From contig CALSCR010004036.1 of NCBI GenBank assembly GCA_943704495.1, positions 5,726-25,964 on the forward strand: DNA of 20,239 bases, read 5' to 3'. The notes beneath the pieces are model-generated. The model was not told the DNA's origin. It saw only the letters and a program-made list of their open reading frames with translations, and searched no databases. Shown here piece after piece: positions 18,519 through 20,239 of this stretch. The stretch's first letter is position 1. Every line of letters starts with the position of its first letter. A program made the position numbers and the translations under genes. The DNA comes from Pigoraptor chileana. Lineage: Eukaryota; Opisthokonta; Filasterea.

Positions 18519-19784
18519 ACATGTCGCTGCGTCGCCGGTTCGCCGGCCGTTTATTTCTATTTAAAGGCTGTGCGGGGTCTCGGAGTATCCACGCATGGTG
18601 TCGTGGATGCATTTCACGTCTGGGTGGCAAGAGTACTTATCAAGGGTACTTATCACGGGTTACCTGCTCGGCACGCTCGGTATTTATCCCTGTATATGGA
18701 TTCGGTCTGGACCGGTGGCTCATGACACTAAGTGCGTTGTCATTAGGCGGGCATCGCGGACGCGGGGGCGTGACGGCATTCCCCTCAGTTGGACGCCTCG
18801 CCAGCCCACTTTAAACATACGCTTATTGCTCAGTCCAGACACATGCGGAGATTATGCTGACCAGAGGAGGGCTGCAACACTGGCGTTTCTCATCTCTGGT
18901 GTGCAGCTGCACTATTGTGTGCGGTGGACAATGAGCAATCATGTCACCTGAACGTAGTTGTTGTTCTGTGTCTGTCTCAGGAGGAATCTGCCGTCGACAC
19001 CAATTCCACTAATTCAATTCCGAATTGAAAAGCATTGAGATGTGTGACTCAGTGAGGTGTTATGTGTGTGCGTGCCTAGAAAAGGGGGGGGGGGGCTCGC
19101 GTGTGTTGTTGCTGTGTGTGTCCGCCAGCAGTGTTACGTCGCGTGTAGCATCGTGTTCGATGGTGGAATCAGTGGTGGCCAAGTGGACGCATGCGAGGTC
19201 AATCACGTGGGATGATTGGCGGTGCTTGTGGACAGGGACTGACGAACTGCCTTCATTACACTAAATGCTTGCGTCAACATATACTTTTCATGCCCCTTCA
19301 GTTGGCAGGGTGCATTTTATTTTCTGGATATGTATATTTATGTCTTTAGAGATGGAATCTATGAAACAGAGAGTCCCCGAGAAAATGCGACCCGGAGTAG
19401 AGGACTACTCTCTAGATATATGATTTGAGATATTGCAGGAGACAGTGAATTGAAATTAGTGGGCGATGCGACAGAGCCAAACTGCCGACCGCTTTGTTTC
19501 ATTAGCATTCCTCAACATGCGCCTCACCATCAGCACCAAGAGCACCTGACAGACACAGAACAGGATAATAAACCATCCACGTAAAGATGCCGCATCAGTG
19601 TGGCACACTGGCAGCAGTCGGTATGCAAAGCCCCATCAGATGGCCACACGACAAAACGTCAGTCAAAGTGCAACAACGTCTCCTTCAGTTGCAGCATTTG
19701 TCCATGACAATAAAGGGAAAAAATATACACAACTAAAAGGCAAGCACTGACGCAAAAGCGACAATCGAACACACGAAATCGCTC
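18519..19784. other. Convergent region with unassigned open frames
   Basis: About 1.3 kb between the CENP-U-like stop and the 53BP1-like stop. Plus-strand open frames at 18595-18951 (118 aa, with a hydrophobic stretch YLSRVLITGYLLGTLGIYPCIWI) and 19025-19264 (79 aa, crossing a G12 run at 19084-19095) match no family I know. AATAAA occurs on the plus strand near 19565 and 19711, and on the minus strand at 19321-19316. It may be only UTR and spacer. Confidence 0.4.
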
Positions 19785-20141
19785 TCACAACAGCGACGCG
19801 GATGCCGCCCCGGACGTCCCCGACTGCGCAAACGCGCCAGTCACGTGCCTACAAAGCTCGGCCGCGTTGTAGTTACTCGGGAGGGCGTGCCGGTAGGCCT
19901 GGTTGGCGCGGGGATCTGCGATTTTCCCGTGGATCACAGACTGCACAACCCACTCTGGCGAGAGCACGGCTGCCCCTAGTATCTCCGCCTTGTCTACTAT
20001 GCTCTGCGGTGCGTCCTTGTCACAGAGCATGACGTCACATGCCCGGTCATCCGGGGGGGCGTCCGCCGCCCACGAGCGACTGCCAGGCAGTTTATCCACC
20101 ATTGTGGCGCCGGCGATCGACAGCGTTTTGGACCAGCGCTC
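19785..20141 (-). CDS. TP53BP1: 53BP1-like protein, terminal BRCT domain (3' exon, partial)
   Basis: This is the last coding exon of a gene whose 5' part lies beyond the window. The frame is open from the right edge; a CAG (20144-20142) before GAG gives a plausible acceptor, so the exon is placed at 20141-19785 (118 aa). Seen: RWSKTLSIAGATMV (first strand and helix), CDVMLCDKDAP, IVDKAEILGAAVL, then SPEWVVQSVIHGK with the invariant BRCT Trp, and AYRHALPSNY. The order and the SPEWVVQS(V/L)I-GK...Y-H block closely follow the second BRCT of human 53BP1 (VSQEWVIQCLIVG...YKHDYVS). 53BP1/Crb2/Rad9 proteins are chromatin-bound adaptors of the DNA double-strand-break checkpoint. MDC1-like or other tandem-BRCT proteins are the alternative. 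The Ser/Ala-rich tail after the domain is short. Confidence 0.65.
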   Translation of the reverse strand, partial: ERWSKTLSIAGATMVDKLPGSRSWAADAPPDDRACDVMLCDKDAPQSIVDKAEILGAAVLSPEWVVQSVIHGKIADPRANQAYRHALPSNYNAAELCRHVTGAFAQSGTSGAASASLL

Positions 20142-20160
20142 CTGTTTGGCAATCGCGCGG

Positions 20161-20239
20161 TTTTTTTTGTGTTGTTTTGTGTTGTTTTGTGTTGTTTTGT
20201 GTTGTTTTGTGTTGTTTTGTGTTGTTTTGTGTTGTTTTG
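20161..20239. repeat. Decanucleotide tandem repeat GTTGTTTTGT
   Basis: Six full copies (20171-20230) plus partial copies at both ends, running to the window edge, with no visible divergence. It lies just upstream (minus sense) of the BRCT exon, probably in its intron. The minus strand (ACAAAACAAC)n contains no T and so no stop codon, so read-through cannot be excluded from sequence alone. Confidence 0.9.

Noticed and set aside
20161-20239. Telomere-like repeat
   Set aside because: The unit (GTTGTTTTGT) does not resemble known telomeric repeats, and it sits beside a gene exon, so an intronic minisatellite is the simpler reading.

Overview
This is a gene-dense eukaryotic nuclear window of about 20 kb. 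It carries eight protein genes, seven with both ends inside, and most are split by short introns (about 70-540 bp) rich in TG/CA microsatellites. The gene set points to an opisthokont, most likely a unicellular relative of animals: a KLF/Sp-type three-finger factor, PDK1 with its PH domain, an SRD5A-type 5-alpha-reductase, a CENP-U-like protein and a 53BP1-type BRCT. Species cannot be fixed from sequence alone. I saw no rRNA, tRNA, CRISPR array, recognisable transposon or virus-like element.

Layout. 384-1520 (-) is a putative mitochondrial PPR-like protein in 2 exons. 2598-3870 (+) is a steroid 5-alpha-reductase in 2 exons. 4474-5270 (-) is mitochondrial BOLA1 in 2 exons. 5939-6931 (+) is peroxiredoxin-5 in 4 exons, head-to-head with BOLA1. 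8321-9007 (-) is an intronless KLF/Sp-like factor. 11058-14469 (-) is PDK1 in 7 exons, complete from kinase to PH domain. 15379-18518 (+) is a CENP-U/Ame1-like inner-kinetochore candidate in 6 exons. 19785 to about 20141 (-) is the last exon of a 53BP1-like tandem-BRCT gene that runs off the right edge. Between genes lie microsatellites, homopolymer G/C runs and promoter regions.

The genes do not form one pathway. BOLA1 and PRDX5 share a 668-bp divergent promoter region and both look mitochondrial. The CENP-U and 53BP1-like genes are chromosome-maintenance genes.

Three sequence patterns cross gene boundaries. First, several introns start with (TG)n and end with (CA)n on the sense strand, so their two splice sites could be brought together by RNA pairing. 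Second, all 16 confidently placed 5' splice sites have G at +5, and half have C rather than A at +4 (GTGCGN or GTACGT). Third, CACGTG boxes are enriched and sit about 150-240 bp upstream of four start codons. The strongest is a double palindrome carrying four boxes at 15136-15194, before the CENP-U-like gene.

All exon boundaries were read by eye from GT/AG sites, phase and protein similarity recalled from known families. No searches were run.
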